Assembly: GCA_027886185.1 (NCBI GenBank)
Contig: WOAB01000322.1
Span: forward strand, 1,304,501 to 1,368,500
Direction of reading: 5' to 3'
Origin: Rheum nobile
Taxonomy: Eukaryota > Streptophyta > Magnoliopsida > Caryophyllales > Polygonaceae
Length of the DNA stretch: 64,000 bases
The notes below the pieces were generated by a model that searched no databases, was not told the DNA's origin, and saw only the letters and a program-made list of their open reading frames with translations. A program made the position numbers and the translations under genes. Below, piece after piece: positions 54,022 to 64,000 of the stretch (position 1 is its first letter; every line of letters begins with the position of its first letter).

Positions 54022-55023
54022 TATCTGAACAATTGTAGCGCGCAATACATCAAAGGCCGACGAAGCCAATAAACTATAGGGTAAACCCTAACATATTTTC
54101 GGCTGAGAAAGCCAAAAACTAAAGGGTAACCCCCAACACATTATTTAGATAAGGAAAAAAATATGAATGGGAATGAATCCATCGCTTTCAAGAAATATGA
54201 CGCTTGATAATTATTTGGCCTCTGAAAAGTTGTTTTCTATGTACAAGAATTTACTGCAAAACTTTGTGTCATTTTTTATGACCTGGGTATCTCACAACCG
54301 ATCTTCAAAACAAACCTATTAATGACCTGAGTGGAACTCACAAACATCTACGACTTTTTGTTCTTCTGATATGACCCCCAAAAATAAGAACTATGTTGCT
54401 ACACTTGTACTATACCAGATTCAATATGGATATGAAATGAACAGACCTAAAAACAATTATTAATGATCCTATTTTCAGATACTTTCATCTTATTATGAAT
54501 ATGTTTTCAATGAAAAATTTGTATCCCATGAAAATCAAATAACATCTTGAAGACTAAGTCGAGAAATGAAAATCAAAGAACAATATGAGATACACTCATA
54601 TGCTGATTTGAAGCTACTTGTAGGTTTGGTTCAAATTTGTTATTTCGGGTAAGAGATCAAGGATGTGGTCGTGTGATTCTTGTTGGCTTCTAGAGACGAA
54701 TCGTCACCCAGGTGTTCAGTTGCACCTCCACTTTTGTCTTGATGTTTTGCTTCCCGATTGTTGCAATGTCGTGTTGGTGTTTATCAACCTGTGTTTGCGC
54801 CTTTCACGCCCTTTTGCCTACTCCTCTAGCCTTCCTTTAATTTTTGTTTGTTTCTCATTGACTTTTTGTTCTAATTCTATTTTCCCTTGTCGGTTGTTAC
54901 GATAGCCAATTCTTTCGGCCTCTCGAGGATTCAGGTCAGGTTTGACCCGGATCTTCGAATTCTTACCTTATCCAAAAAAATAAAAATTAATATGTGTATT
55001 GAGTGTTTTAGGAAACAATAAGT
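54022..55023. other. Spacer, possible LINE 3' tail
   Basis: No gene recognised to 54650. From about 54660 to 54990 the C/T-rich text ending CTTACCTTATCCAAAAAAAT looks like the 3' end of a truncated LINE, but no target duplication was found. Confidence 0.3.
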
Positions 55024-55708
55024 ATGTCACAGAGAACAAAAGGCGACTTGGTTTTGATGAGGGAGCACAAGGTCTTCCAGATGTTTTGTTACCTCGAAGG
55101 GAACAATGTTGCTCACACTATGACGACTGCATCTACCAAAAAGGAAACTTTTGATATAAGAAGATATGGAAAGAATATTGATGTATATTATCTTTTAGAG
55201 TTATTCTAGGATAGATTCTCTAGGTTATTCTTTATGGTTAAGATATTATCTTTTAAGGTTAGAGAATATCTTTTTGTACTAGGAAAATGATATTCTTTGA
55301 TACTAGGGTTTTAGCTGAGGATATATTGGAGTGGATTGATCATATCTGAGTGTGACTTTGAGCAATCATTCTGGTGCAAGCAAGTGAAGGTGTTTGGGCA
55401 GTTTTTGACGATGAGTTCGTGTTCATCTGTTGTAGGAGTGATTGGATACTAGGTGGGAAGTCTATGGTTTGAATTTCAAGCTACACGTGTAACCGAACAA
55501 GATATTAATAAGACAAGTAGACCTCTTTAAAATCCTCCCAAGCGAGAAGCATGAAGGTAGTGGTTTTCCATGGTTAGTTATTTGACTAATTGGGGTTTTC
55601 CACTCTAAGTCATGAGTATTGCATTTCATCTTTCTTGTGTTTTATTCTACGGCATATTATGTGGAATAAACCATTTGTTCCCTCGGATATAACACTAACG
55701 ATCCAACA
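55024..55708 (+). repeat. Degraded SIRE-type copia LTR remnant
   Basis: The distal half shares the layout of the LTRs at 311 and 61219: AAGTAGACCT, then CCTCC, GTAGTGGTTTTCCATGG, GGGGTTTTCCACTCT, and an end ATCCAACA. No primer site follows, so it is a solo or truncated LTR. The left end is uncertain. The 61-codon ORF at 55024 is probably chance. Confidence 0.4.
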
Positions 55709-55870
55709 AAAAACATGTTTTAATGATAACATGAGACCATAAATTATAAAAGACTTGATCAAGTATACTCAAAATTTAATTTTCAGTTTGAACAATGCAA
55801 AAGTGTAGAACTCGGATTGCATAAACACTAAAATAACACAACTAGGAGGATATTACATAAGAAAAAACAC
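55709..55870. other. AT-rich spacer
   Basis: Nothing recognised. Confidence 0.4.
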
Positions 55871-56290
55871 AAAATTTTGTGGTGCAAAAAATCACCACAT
55901 AAGGTTTTTAAGATTGATCTTGATGCATTCACAAAATTAAATGGACATTCATCATTTGGATTAATATTCAGAAATGAAAAAGGAGAACCAATACTTATTA
56001 ATGTTGATCAATGTGGTAAATCCACAATGCTCAAAGCAGAGACTATTGCTTTCTGTAATGCTCTCTTAAAGGTAAAAGAATTGAAATTTGAATAGTTGAA
56101 ATCAAAAGTGACAATTTAACATTAATGGATGTCCTTATATGAATATGTAATTGTCCATGGGAGATCGAGATTATCATCTCTAATATCCTTTTTCTATTAC
56201 AACCTTTTGTGACAATGCTGATTATTCATATCTTTCGTGAAAACAACTCCGTGATTGACCTCATTGCAAAGCTTGGTCACACACTTCGCT
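55871..56290 (+). pseudogene. LINE-type RNase H fragment
   Basis: KVFKIDLDAFTKLNGHSS, then FGLIFRNEKGEPIL and AETIAFCNALL match the RVT_3 RNase H domain at the end of plant LINE ORF2. It stops at 56095; after a decayed gap the domain's tail IFRENNSVIDLIAKLGH is readable near 56230-56275. Upstream RT is absent. Confidence 0.55.
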
Positions 56291-56326
56291 GCAAGGTATC
56301 CTGACCAACTCAAAACTCTACTTTAC

Positions 56327-56994
56327 TGTAACGGTATTAGCACTTCCAAGGACCGCTCGACCTTAGATGCGAAGCTTGGCTCAATGGGCTATACACTAAG
56401 TCAGTCGTCTCAAGGAAAAAGCCAGAAAGCGAGCAAGAGATTGAATGCCCAAGCACTCGTTTTATATTAATATCGAAAAGCTCTCAAAGATACAAAGGGA
56501 GAAAACATAGAAGAAAGTTAAGTTAGTACAAATTAAAGAAAATGGTCCTATCTATAATCGAAGTGGGCTGGCAAAGGGGGACAACAAGATGTGCCCCCAT
56601 TAAGCCTCGGATGAGGTGCTGCAGGCTATCCCCATAAGCGCGCGCCTAGCATGCTCTACCACCCAGTGGAGCAGCGCTACGTGGCGAGGCGCGTGCCCAG
56701 ACGCACCCCTCATGTGCTTCCCTTGTGCCTGCGTGTGTCGCGCCCTATGCCCAACTTCTCTGCACACGCTGCCGCCTAGTCGTCGATGCCCACGTGGTCG
56801 ACCTTGTCCAATGAGCGCCCCAGGCGCGCCCTGCGTGTACCCCTTGCGCTCCATGTCTGCAGGCGCTGCCGCGCAGCAGCACCCGCCCATATGGCGGGTT
56901 CGTTCCTCCATTAACCATGCGCCTTGAGCTGGTCACAGACCTGAAGCACGGATAAAAGTGGAAAATTTTGAGTACGAGTTGGCGGGTCGTGACA
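56327..56994 (-). repeat. Gypsy (chromovirus-like) LTR, minus strand
   Basis: On the minus strand it starts TGTCACGACCCGCCAACTC at 56994, preceded by the purine-rich GGTTAGGGAGTA, and a fitting CA end lies near 56327. TGTCACGACCC is a frequent start of plant chromovirus LTRs, and the text TTGAGAGCTTTTCGATATTA before AATAAAACGAG-like sequence fits an R region with polyadenylation signal. It is GC-rich in the middle. The right-hand partner LTR is not in the window. Confidence 0.5.
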
Positions 56995-57740
56995 TACTCC
57001 CTAACCAAATATGGTGACGCCTTCGTCGCCACGCCGGCTTGGTCCCTCGGCCCTCTAGCCTCCTCCTTGGTTCAATCTCCTTGTTGGTGCTCTCGCCAAC
57101 ACTTGTATGTGGACACAATATAGATCCCATCGCGGAAACCTTCATCCCTACCCTCGGCTTTGTGAAGCATCCTTGTGACTCTTGCTCTTTAGGTCCTCCT
57201 AATAGCCATATGTTCCAGCAATCAGCTCGTCTCATTGGCCTTTGTCGCATCGTCCCACCGGACCACCCTCCTTGACAAAAAGGGACTTAACCAAAGCATT
57301 ACATCTGTTGTGGCAGATGCCTTGATGGTGTGTAGCCTCATGTCTGATCAAAATAGCCTTTTCAGCTAAGCATGCCTGTTCCTCGTGAACGACTCTTCCT
57401 AAGGAATGTCTTGGCTTTGGGTGCGGCCTCATTTCTCCTCTTGCATCTCACGGATCCATGATTTCGCTTGCGCACTCCTCCATGTGTATGTCCTCTGCGG
57501 ACTCCAAGGCTTAGCTCTCCGGTTTCGTCGCCTTGGTGGTATGGCATGGCGCACCACATCGGGTTGATGCCATCTTCTCTCTTCTGCGCGACAACTCACA
57601 TATCGGAGCCCTCGTAGCTCTAGGTTGGCTCGCTACTATGCGGGCTGTGTTTTGGACGACATGGCGCCGCCCCCATGCTTGGTTGTCTTCTCAGCTGAAC
57701 TGTCAAGCAACTGCATGCCCCCTGCCCTCTAGACGGGCTC
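56995..57740 (-). other. Decayed gypsy internal sequence
   Basis: Minus-strand sequence between the gag fragment and the LTR. Readable pieces carry many stops and no protease, RT or integrase motif can be recognised, so most of pol has been lost. Confidence 0.35.
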
Positions 57741-58286
57741 TTCTTCCTCTTTTTCGGCCTCCAAGGCTGCAAGCTTCCCGTAAATTGGACAATCCTTCAT
57801 TCGATGTGGCCCCTTGGATATGAAGCACTCCGTCTTCGGAGCGCTTTATTTCGGCCTCCTAGGCGCATCGTCTCCATTTGGACGGTCGGACCCGTTCCTT
57901 CCACCTTGGTTTGGCTGCATGTGTGACTGGTTGTTCTTCGAAGAGTCACCCCGGTTATAGTCTGAAAGAGACTCGGTTGCGGCCATCGCTTCTTTCACGA
58001 TTCTCACAACTGGCCGTTTGAGCTCCATGTGAGCCCGTTCCTTCAATCATTCCAAGAAGAAGATGAGCAAATCTTCTTAGTCCATCGTGGGGATTTGGAG
58101 CTCGACATTCGTGAACTCCCTCAAGTAGTCACGGAGGACCCCGTGTGCTTGATCTCCGAAAGCTTCCACCGAGCTTTGTACACGACATTATCGGGATAAA
58201 ATTGCCCCATCAACTCCGTCTTGAACTGCTCCCATGTCACTATGGTCATGGTGTTGTGTTGCGTCTCGTCGTGCATCCGCCTCCAG
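57741..58286 (-). pseudogene. Gypsy chromovirus gag fragment
   Basis: On the minus strand: WRRMHDETQHN, then WEQFKTELMGQFYPDNV, LQIPTMD (stop) EDLL, LKRPVVRIVKEAMAATESL, and the knuckle remnant CFISKGPHRMKDC, whose second Cys is Ser. This is the retrotransposon gag domain and zinc knuckle of plant Ty3/gypsy chromoviruses. Stops and frame shifts break it. It begins abruptly at about 58286, where a plus-strand copia gag starts. Confidence 0.6.
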
Positions 58287-61218
58287 CATAGCATTGTGGG
58301 AACAATAGTCATGTTGTGACAAACTGTGCTAAGAAAAAGAAGTTCACTAAAGAGCACACTCAACGTAGGAACAGTAGGAGTAACAATGTTGATTTGAATG
58401 ATTATTATGATGAATCTCCTGAAATGTTTTATGCAAGTCTTAGGGAATATAACTTTGTCTCTCAGCGACCAGGTAAAGCTAAACTTGCATGGGTCGCTAA
58501 ACGCTAACCTTTCCAAATGCAGGATGAAGTAAGGGGGGACAACATGTGGTTCATTAATACTGCATGCTCATGCCATATGGCAGGAAATAAAGATCACCTC
58601 ACCTTACTTCAACGACACTCTAGGAAGCGTTGCCCTTGGATACAAGAGATGTAGAGAGATAGTCGAAATAGGAGAAGCTGCTTTGAATTCAAACATCAAG
58701 ATAAAAGAGGTTAGTTTGGTTCATCAACTTGGTTTTACTCTTTGAGTATAGCTCAACTGAGTGATCAAGGAGACAATGAGATTGTCTTCACGTCTCAAGA
58801 GTGCTACGTGAGGAATAGAAAAACCAAGGAAGTTGTGTTAAAGGGAGTCTGATTCAATGATGTGTACACTGTTAACACAACATTCACGCCTACAAGGGAA
58901 TTGTGCTTTGCGTCTCTAGCTGAAGAGACAGAACTGTGGCATAGGAGGCTTGGACACACTAACATTCAACTCATCCACAAACTCCACAAGAAGGAACTTG
59001 TTCATGGTCTTCCAAATGTACAATCTGAGACCCATGGAGTTTGTGATTCATGTGTTAGAGGGAAATAAAGACGTTCCTCTTTCAAAGGCAAATATGATGT
59101 TATTACTTATCGCCCTCTAGAACTGGTCCATATGGATCTCTGTGGTCCCATGAGGATAAGAAGTCATGCAGGGAACATGCATGTGTTTGTTATTGTCGAT
59201 GATTATTCTAGATTTACATGGACAATCTTTCTTTCTTCTAAAAAATAGGTATTTGAGACATTTGTGTCATTCATCAAGAATGTGGAGACAAATTTGGGAT
59301 AAAAGCTAAGCATCATTCGATCCGACCATGGAACGGAGTTTGAGAATGCAATGTTCTTTGACTTCTGTAGGGAATATGGTATTTCTCATAAGTTCTCGGC
59401 TCCTAGGACACCACAACAAAATGGAGTGGTTGAAAGAAAGAACAAGACTTTGGAGGACATGGCTAGAACATTGCTTATCTCTAGCAACCTTCCTTGAATC
59501 TTCTGGGATGAAGCAATCAACACTTCTTGATATATCCTTATCCCGCAATGCTTAGACCCTTACTCAATAAAAGTTCTTATGAACTAATCAAGGATCGCAA
59601 GCCCAATATCTCCCACTTGCGTGCCTTTGCTCGCAAGTGTTTCATCCATAACAATGGGAAAGACAACTTGTGGAAGTTTGATCCACGTAGTGATGAAGGA
59701 ATCTTTCTGAGGTATACTAAAGCAAGCAAGGCTTACAAATTCTACAACAAGAGAACCTAGAAGATTGAAGAGAGCATTCATGTTGTCTTTGATGAACACT
59801 CAAAAGTTGTGAGTGATGATTCCAACACATCATTTTCTAATAACGACCTTCCACAGATGCAACGTGAAGACTCATATGACGATGTTGATGATGGAAGTCA
59901 CCATGGTAATCCACGTACAAGGAACAATGCCCCCAACGTTGGTGGGAGCACTACTGGTTCTCTAGGATTTACCATAAATGGTGGAACTGCTAATACCACC
60001 ACTGCACTAGCACCTGACATTCCCACAACATCCACTCAAGCAATAGATGCAAATGTTACCATTGTTCCTGATGGAACTACTGGTGGTGACAACTCGGATG
60101 CACAACTTGTGCAAGATGGCCAAGTAAGTGATGTTGTAGGAACAATCACTGAGGAAGAGACTACGGATGATGCTGTTGTTCCCTTGCCTTCATCCTCAAC
60201 TGTTGTTATAGATGTAGTTCCTTTTCCTGCTCCAATTCTGAAATCATAAAGTTCTAGGATCCAATTGTCATCACACCTTTTGATCAAAGAGGTACACGTT
60301 CCCAACTGCATAACTTATGTGCTTTCTATGATTTTATCTCTTTTGTAGAGCCAAAGAACATCAATGAAGCATTGAAGGAACCAGATTGGATCATGGCTAT
60401 GCAAGAAGAGCTGCACAAATTTGAGAGGAACAAGGTGTGGAGACTGCTATTGGCACTCGCTGGGTATTTAGGAACAAGTTTGATGACTCTGGAACTGTGA
60501 CAAGGAACAAGGCAAGATTGGTTGCTCAAGGTTACAACCAACAAGAAGGGATAGACTATGATGAGACTTATGCTCCAGTAGCTCGCATTGAATCCATTCG
60601 ACTTCTCATCGCCTATGTTGTCTTCAAAGGTTTCACATTGTACCAAATGGATGTCAAAACAGCCTTTCTCAATGGCTACCTTCAAGAAGAAGTTAATGTG
60701 AAACAACCCCCTGGCTTTGAAGATGTAGATTCTCCTGACCATGTGTATGCACTAGATAAGGCATTGTATGGCCTTAAGCAAGCACCTCGTGCTTGGTATG
60801 ATAAGTTGGCATAATTCCTTCTCTCCAATGGATATTGACATGGTGCGATCAACAAAACAATGTTCCTCTTGGAACACAAAGGTGAGATTCTTGTAGTTCA
60901 AGTCTATATTGATGATATTATTTTTGGTTCCACTAAACATGCACTTGTAGAGAAATTCAAAAATCTCATGAGCAGCGAATTTGAGATGAGTATGATAGAG
61001 GAATTGTCATTTTCCCTTGGATTACAAGTCTCTCAATCTTCTGAGGGAACAAGAGTACAACAACAAAAATACATTAAGGAGTTGTTGAAGAAGTATGGTA
61101 TGGATAAATCTAAACCCATTGATACCCCTATTTATCCTAACACTCGTCTTGATGTAGACTTGAATGGCAAAGATATGGATACTACAATGTAAAGAGGAAT
61201 GATTGGCTCATTACTCTA
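58287..61218 (+). pseudogene. Old SIRE-type copia gag-pol fragment, multiply broken
   Basis: A diverged relative of the array element, cut at both ends. It starts inside the second gag knuckle (CGNNSHVVTNC) and ends gag at LAWVAKR with TAA 58505-58507. Pol follows in the same frame with an ATG at 58517 (MQDEVRGDN). Then protease (INTACSCHM), the GAG-pre-integrase zinc region (58862-59068), integrase (MDLCGPM, RSDHGTEF, VVERKN) to about 59500, an acidic linker (59809-60249) and RT (60437-61192) with YIDD. At least six stops and several frame changes occur. It is interrupted at 61219 by a younger copia LTR after GMIGSLLY. Confidence 0.88.
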
Positions 61219-62344
61219 TGTTAGGAAACAGAACTCTGGAACTTCGGTTCCCCTGAGAGTTCATTTCCTCAGTTTCTCTACTTTTGAAAATGATAAATAT
61301 TTTGATACTAATGTTTTATCTCAAAGATGTGCTTTAAGGAACCACAGGACAAATACCGAAAGCATAGAAGCCAAACAGGACAAGAGAACCAAGCAGCAAA
61401 CCAAAGGAAGGAACCCAGGTGTGCCCAGAAATGCAACATGTGATGTTGCGCTTCCCAAGAAATCTGGGAACACTAACCTCGGACAAGAGAAAGTTGAAAA
61501 TGACTTGTGCGAAGCTTCCAAAGTCTGCCATTGTCCAGAGCAAAACAACAAGACACCTAGAACACATAACCTCGGACAGAGAAAGGTGAAAGCGACAGGA
61601 CATGGAACCTGTCGCTATCCAGAAGACAGTTTCAAAGTGCCCAGATTGTCGAACCTCGGAAGAAGAAAGCTGGAGAACGACTTGGCTGAAGTAGTTGACT
61701 AACCTAGAAGGATTCTGAGCTGCCTAAGTTGTTTGTATATGTCAAAGACAGCGTGGATCAAGGACAATCGCACATCCTAGGGCAAGCTCGATCTGTGGGA
61801 ACCAAGAGAAGATCAAGCTGCGAAGAATCCACTATAAAAGGAAGACTAACTCAAAGGTTATCAACAAGCATAAAAAAATACACGAATCACACTCAATAGC
61901 AAACATCAAAGTGTGAACCTTCAAACAAGATCATAAAAGCAAAACAAGATCAAGAGGAACCAGTCAAGGAATCAAAGAGCTGAGTGCTAAGTTCCTGTGA
62001 CTGTAAGTGAGATAGTTCCTAGGTACTAAGGTCTGTTTCTTGGATTGATTATTGATTATGTTAAGTTATCTAGGATTGCCTAACTATGTGTAAGGTGAAC
62101 AAACTGTATGTTTGTTCCTAGGATAAGTTGTAACCAAAAGAGATAAGAAATCAAGAAGTAGACCTTGAAACCCTTTCAAAAGAAAGGTAGTGGTTTTTAT
62201 CCTGGATTGCTAGTTGGGAATCAAAGGTTTCCACTATAAGGAACTTGTTCATTTGTGCTTGATTGTTTAAATTCCGCTGCAAAGGGAACTGAGAATTGCT
62301 ATTCTTAGTTCCTTAGTTTTTCGTCTAACAATCTCGATCCTACA
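61219..62344 (+). repeat. 5' LTR of a younger SIRE-type copia element
   Basis: 1,126 bp starting TGTTAGGAAACA, ending CGATCCTACA and followed by a tRNA-Met primer site. It is inserted into the RT of the older copia fragment, in the same orientation. A TATA box lies at 61832-61841. The family differs from that at 311 but shares the 3' layout (AAGTAGACCTTGAAACCC, GTAGTGGTTTTTATCC). Confidence 0.85.
61832..61841 (+). promoter_or_regulatory. TATA box in copia LTR
   Basis: CTATAAAAGG, a near-consensus plant TATA box, 563 bp before the gag ATG. Confidence 0.55.
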
Positions 62345-62346
62345 AT

Positions 62347-62357
62347 TGGTATCAGAG
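62347..62357 (+). other. Primer binding site, initiator tRNA-Met
   Basis: TGGTATCAGAG, then A where the array element has C. Confidence 0.8.
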
Positions 62358-62394
62358 AAGGAAAAGCTCTAGATCTTTGTTAAGTTTGCAGATC

Positions 62395-64000
62395 ATGTCT
62401 CAACCAAGCAAGTTTGAGCTCGGAATCTCCACCAATAAGTCACATCTCCGAAAGAAAGGAGAAGAAACATGGTGGGAAAAGTGCATGGAAAGCCACATCA
62501 AGACCAATGACTACCAATGCTGGAGGATAGTCGAAAATGGAGATGGCTATGTCGATCTTACCATGAAGGAAGAAGACTGGAAACCAGAACACTATGTCAT
62601 CATGGAAAAGAATGCCAAGGCCAGGCAGTTCATCCTCAATGGACTGGACAGAGAGGACATGGACAAGGTCATAGGCATCAAGACGACACAGGAGATGTGG
62701 AAGGCACTCAAGGATATGCATGAAGGAAGTGACGAACTAAAGCAAAGCAAAAAGTTTGCTTTGGAAGGAGAATACTACACCTTCAAAATGATGGAAACTG
62801 AGACCATCTCAGAGTATTACTCCCGCTTCAACAGACTGGTTGGAAAGCTAACAGCGGCGGGAGTCGACCTTGATGAAGTTTCCAAGTCCCTGGTGGTCAT
62901 CAATGGACTCAACTCCAAATTCACCCTTCTCAAGGAAATCATGAAGAACACTCCAGGCATCCAATCTCTTCCCTTGACTCAAGTCATAGAGAAACTGGAG
63001 GTTGAAGAAGGAGAGCATACCAAAGCCAACACCGACAAAAAACTGGAGAAAGGAATTGCTCTCAAGATCTCCAAAGCCTTCTCAAGGCTTGAAATGGAGC
63101 AAGAAAACTCAAACCTAGAAGAAGAGGAGGACGAACTAACAGCCCTCTTCACAAAGAACATCAAAAAATTCTTTGTGAAGGGAAGGTTCCAAAAGGGCAG
63201 TTCCTCCCACAATGGACCAAGAAGAGATTTCAAGGAAGTCTCCTGTTACGAGTGCAAAGAAAAGGGGCACTACGCTAAGAACTGTCCCAACAAGGAACAC
63301 TCCAAAGAAGATGAAAGACCTCAGAGAAAGAAGGCTCTCGTGGCATCATGGGGAGAAGACTCAGATGAGGAACTGGATCTGAGTGGTTTCTCTGGAGGAA
63401 GATGTCTCATGGCAAAAGGAGACTCAAGCGACTCAGAAGACCTTGAGGTAACTTCTGATGACCTTCTAAAGACTCTAGTCGATTTTGATAAGAAACAACT
63501 TCTTAAGATCATAAAGAAACTAGGAAAAGAAACCAGTTCCCTTCAACAAAAACTTGATGATTGTGAAGATGAAATTGCTTGCTTGACTGTTGAGAACTCT
63601 GTGTGGAGTAAGAAACTTGATGAAGCTGAGAAAGACCTAGCTGAAACTCATTCCAAACTCATTGATATTAGAAATGTGCATGCTAGTCACCTTAAAATCT
63701 GCAAATCTTGTGATGAAACTAGCATAGATTCTGTCAAAGTTCCCTTGCATGATAACCTACCTGGAAATGACATGTTTCAATCTATAATTGATAGGTTAGA
63801 CATTCTCACTGACTCCATAAATGAAAAAATGATAAATCAAACTGTTTTTGTGAGACAACGTCATGGAATAGGATATGTTAATAACAAAGGGAACAATGAT
63901 GCTAAAGATGAAAAGGCTATGAGAGAACTTGTTGAGATGAATGAGAACCTCAGTACTGCTCTTGCCACTTCTCATGATAGGAATCAATTCCTATCAGAGA
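62395..64000 (+). CDS. gag: Copia gag of the younger element, open to the window edge
   Basis: From ATG 62395 (MSQPSKFELG) the frame is open for 535 codons and leaves the window without a stop. The UBN2/retrotran_gag region covers about residues 20-220 (TNDYQCW, FALEGEYYTFKM, VVINGLNSKF). A zinc knuckle CYECKEKGHYAKNC lies at 284-297, the same positions as in the array gag. A long charged, probably coiled-coil tail follows (QQKLDDCEDEI, KKLDEAEKDLAETHSKL). The array gag has a TAA soon after this point; here the frame continues, which supports that TAA being a nonsense change. Pol should follow beyond the window. Confidence 0.9.
   Translation, partial: MSQPSKFELGISTNKSHLRKKGEETWWEKCMESHIKTNDYQCWRIVENGDGYVDLTMKEEDWKPEHYVIMEKNAKARQFILNGLDREDMDKVIGIKTTQEMWKALKDMHEGSDELKQSKKFALEGEYYTFKMMETETISEYYSRFNRLVGKLTAAGVDLDEVSKSLVVINGLNSKFTLLKEIMKNTPGIQSLPLTQVIEKLEVEEGEHTKANTDKKLEKGIALKISKAFSRLEMEQENSNLEEEEDELTALFTKNIKKFFVKGRFQKGSSSHNGPRRDFKEVSCYECKEKGHYAKNCPNKEHSKEDERPQRKKALVASWGEDSDEELDLSGFSGGRCLMAKGDSSDSEDLEVTSDDLLKTLVDFDKKQLLKIIKKLGKETSSLQQKLDDCEDEIACLTVENSVWSKKLDEAEKDLAETHSKLIDIRNVHASHLKICKSCDETSIDSVKVPLHDNLPGNDMFQSIIDRLDILTDSINEKMINQTVFVRQRHGIGYVNNKGNNDAKDEKAMRELVEMNENLSTALATSHDRNQFLSE

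Noticed and set aside
56600..57275. Long ORFs on both strands in a GC-rich stretch
   Set aside because: GC-rich LTR and decayed gypsy sequence lack stops by composition; no domain is seen.

Overview
The window is plant nuclear DNA, most likely from a eudicot with a repeat-rich genome. The evidence is a spliced SDE3-type RNA helicase gene with GT-AG introns, a spliced Mutator-like transposase, plant L1-type LINEs, SIRE-type Ty1/copia and tRNA-Asp-primed Ty3/gypsy elements, and an AT-rich background. No bacterial operon, CRISPR array, rRNA or tRNA gene was seen. Nearly everything is transposon-derived; the only ordinary host-type gene is the helicase, and it looks broken.

Layout. 1-226 and 19770-20016 (minus) are two exons of a decayed mariner-like transposase gene. 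Its intron is split by a 19.1-kb tandem copia array (311-19408) built as LTR-internal-LTR-internal-LTR. Each internal unit holds tRNA-Met primer site, gag, pol, and a third gene (ORF3) with a TATA box and pyrimidine-rich leader of its own. Unit 1 keeps pol open but has a broken ORF3; unit 2 keeps ORF3 open but has broken gag and pol. 20376-23660 looks like a Helitron 5' end with AT-rich tandem repeats, an RPA-like fragment and an acidic ORF containing a long GAT microsatellite. 23781-24200 is an unknown ORF with one stop. 24698-27679 (minus) is a four-exon Mutator-like transposase gene with every exon in frame (882 aa). 28144-28557 is a small coiled-coil, C-terminally anchored ORF. 28865-31542 (minus) is the four-exon SDE3-like helicase, with one stop and one homopolymer frameshift.

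34150-41310 is a LINE with 16-bp target duplications and a poly(A) tail, interrupted by a 1,435-bp solo LTR (35117-36551) with a perfect 5-bp duplication. 41440-44210 (minus) is an older LINE and 45108-45695 a short 3' LINE insertion with a perfect 15-bp duplication. 46667-54016 is a second three-LTR tandem array, this time a gypsy-type element without coding capacity, flanked by AGGGA. 55024-64000 is layered debris: a copia LTR remnant, a LINE RNase H fragment, a minus-strand gypsy LTR with a gag fragment, a multiply broken copia gag-pol (58287-61218), and a younger copia element (LTR 61219-62344) inserted into that RT, whose gag is open to the window edge.

The most notable points are two independent three-LTR arrays in one window, the complementary damage of the two copia units, an ORF3 with its own promoter-like leader, a gag-pol frame change shared by both units, a LINE whose ORF2 stops all fit G-to-A changes at tryptophan codons, and an intact Mutator-like transposase with a substituted SWIM cysteine. 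All calls rest on reading the sequence by eye; no database search was run.
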